Under the pieces are notes generated by a model. The model ran no database searches, was not told where the DNA came from, and was given only the letters and a program-made list of their open reading frames with translations. From NCBI RefSeq assembly GCF_946482535.1, contig NZ_CAMLRU010000169.1, positions 1 through 5,448 of the forward strand: DNA of 5,448 bases, in the 5' to 3' direction. Position numbers and translations under genes: made by a program. This document shows, piece by piece, positions 4,353-5,448 of this stretch; positions within the stretch are counted from its first letter, which is position 1; every line of letters begins with the position of its first letter. The DNA is from an uncultured Flavobacterium sp. (GTDB taxonomy: Bacteria > Bacteroidota > Bacteroidia > Flavobacteriales > Flavobacteriaceae).

Positions 4353-5448
4353 ATGAAAAAGATTTTACTACTAATCGCTATTTTTAATTTTTCCTTTAAT
4401 GCATTGGCTCAATGCGTCATTTCAGGGTCTCCTAATGTGAATTCAAGTACCGTTTCTTGCAGCTCTTTTACGGCTTGTTCTGTTATTTATATTGGAGATG
4501 GGGTAAACCCAACAAACTTGGTGATGAACCAAAACTTAAACTTTAGTTGTTTAGGACCTATTCAATTTGTAATCAGAAACCACGCAAATATTGATTTCTC
4601 TTCCGGAAATTATGATTTATCACTTCCTGCCGGGTCCTCTATCGTTATAGAACCAGGCGGGAGTATTGGAGCAGGAAGCAATTGTAGTGCCTCTGACTTA
4701 ATTAAAATAGGAAGTATAAAAGTGGCATCTTGTAACGGAAGCGGTGGGGCTATCACTGATTTTCCTACTTTGGTTTCCGATGGAGGATTTAATGTGGTTA
4801 TTGCTTCTGCCACCGCAATTTGTGGTTCGGGAACTTCAACCATAACGGCTTCTCAAAACCCTGCACCAACCTCCTCAACCACTTTCAAGTTTTATACAGT
4901 AGCTTCAGGAGGAACTCCAATAGCTTCTACAACAGTGACCGCAAGTCCATTCACGGTTTCGTATACCACAGGAACTTTATCGACAGCCACTACTTATTAT
5001 GTAGAAGCGGTTACCAATTCAACAGGAATTACAACTCCAAGAAAGGCAGTGCAAGTAGCGGTTAATCCCATACCAACTGCTCCAACTGTATCAATAACAC
5101 ATCCCACTTGTAGTGTAGCTACAGGAACAATTACCGTCAATAGTCCTTCAGCCTCAGGCATGACTTATAGTATAAACGGTTCAACTTACACCAATACTAC
5201 CGGAATATTTACTTCAGTGGCTACCGGAACTTATAATGTAACAGCAAAAAGTGCTGCGGGCTGTGTTTCATCGGTAACAAGTGCAACAGTTAATGTTCAA
5301 CCTTTTACACCGGCTCAACCAACAGCCAGCGGTTTGACACAACCTTCTTGTACTTTGACTTCAGGAAGTTTTGTCATCACAAATTATAATGCGGCTTACA
5401 CTTATTCCGTTTCTCCTTCTTCAGGAGTTACCATTTCAGGCTCAACAG
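4353..5448 (+). CDS. N-terminus of a large Ig-like/repeat-containing cell-surface protein (partial, runs off right edge)
   Basis: The frame stays open for 365 codons to the window edge. Residues 1-20 are a signal peptide (MKKILLLIAI, ending NALAQ, with probable cleavage after Ala19). Residues 21-143 form a cysteine-rich head (Cys21, 36, 42, 66, 111, 127) with short beta-type stretches such as IVIEPGGSIGAGSN. Residues about 144-237 resemble the bacterial Ig-like (Ig_7-type) domain: ICGSGTSTITAS, then FYTVASGGTPIAS, TATTYYVEAV and a closing VQVAVNP. From residue 238 a Ser/Thr-rich repeat begins. Such architecture is typical of Flavobacterium adhesins secreted by T9SS, which often end in a gliding-motility-associated (CHU_C-type) or Por-type sorting domain; that end is outside the window. 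The likely role is adhesion at the cell surface, which is inference. The start is the ATG at 4353, preceded by a TAATTTTG promoter box. Codon use is like its neighbours. Confidence 0.85.
   Translation, partial: MKKILLLIAIFNFSFNALAQCVISGSPNVNSSTVSCSSFTACSVIYIGDGVNPTNLVMNQNLNFSCLGPIQFVIRNHANIDFSSGNYDLSLPAGSSIVIEPGGSIGAGSNCSASDLIKIGSIKVASCNGSGGAITDFPTLVSDGGFNVVIASATAICGSGTSTITASQNPAPTSSTTFKFYTVASGGTPIASTTVTASPFTVSYTTGTLSTATTYYVEAVTNSTGITTPRKAVQVAVNPIPTAPTVSITHPTCSVATGTITVNSPSASGMTYSINGSTYTNTTGIFTSVATGTYNVTAKSAAGCVSSVTSATVNVQPFTPAQPTASGLTQPSCTLTSGSFVITNYNAAYTYSVSPSSGVTISGST
5064..5448 (+). repeat. Start of an approximately 80-residue protein repeat array
   Basis: Unit one spans residues 238-317 of the surface protein (5064-5303) and unit two begins at residue 318 and is cut by the window edge. 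Both have a proline-rich entry, then HPTC or QPSC, then a TG/SG turn and a YSI or YSV strand; the conserved cysteines, Cys253 and Cys333, are exactly 80 residues apart. Similarity is clear in protein but weak in DNA, so these are old, diverged units rather than a recent duplication. Confidence 0.6.

Noticed and set aside
4610..4843. Minus-strand frame rich in Pro, Leu and Ile inside the surface-protein gene
   Set aside because: It is the antisense shadow of the Ser/Thr/Gly-rich coding sequence, with no promoter or terminator of its own.
4820..5065. Plus-strand frame of 81 codons inside the surface-protein gene
   Set aside because: It is a frame-shifted reading of the same DNA; the long uninterrupted frame from 4353 carries the signal peptide and domains.
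5064..5448. Possible CRISPR or DNA-level tandem repeat
   Set aside because: The units are similar only in protein sequence; no short identical DNA repeats with regular spacers are present anywhere in the window.

Overview
The window looks like ordinary chromosomal DNA from a member of the Bacteroidota, most likely Flavobacteriaceae and probably Flavobacterium or a close relative. The signs are an AT-rich sequence, start codons with A-rich leaders and no clear Shine-Dalgarno, -7 promoter boxes of the Bacteroidota form TAnnTTTG, and two partial secreted proteins of the kind exported by the type IX secretion system (T9SS).

Layout: positions 1-2959 are all on the minus strand. In order of transcription they read: a four-helix membrane protein (DUF4199-like, 2468-2959), a small lipoprotein (1970-2425), the lipopolysaccharide enzyme KdsA (1082-1900), a predicted outer-membrane beta-barrel protein of unknown function starting at a TTG codon (215-1060), and the first 60 residues of a secreted choice-of-anchor-J-type protein that runs off the left edge (1-182). 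Gaps are 21-69 bases with no terminator visible, so the first four genes are plausibly one transcript concerned with the cell envelope. A divergent promoter region (2960-3053) has a perfect TATTTTTG box facing each way and a TACCGGTA palindrome between them.

On the plus strand, 3054-4028 holds two genes three bases apart. They are the two halves of a YeeE/YedE-type sulfur-compound transporter, each with its conserved cysteine motif (GGCTSGH and GACPGP), and they end in a clear intrinsic terminator (4034-4060). A 324-base gap follows (4029-4352). It contains the terminator, a perfect 11-base inverted repeat with a 37-base spacer, a 9-base direct repeat and a TAATTTTG promoter box. From 4353 to the right edge is an open reading frame of 365 codons with no stop: the N-terminus of a large cell-surface protein with a signal peptide, a cysteine-rich head, an Ig-like domain and the start of an approximately 80-residue repeat array.

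Nothing here is strong evidence for a new biological system. The points most worth a second look are the grouping of three poorly characterised envelope proteins with kdsA, the isolated split sulfur transporter, and the unexplained intergenic repeats.
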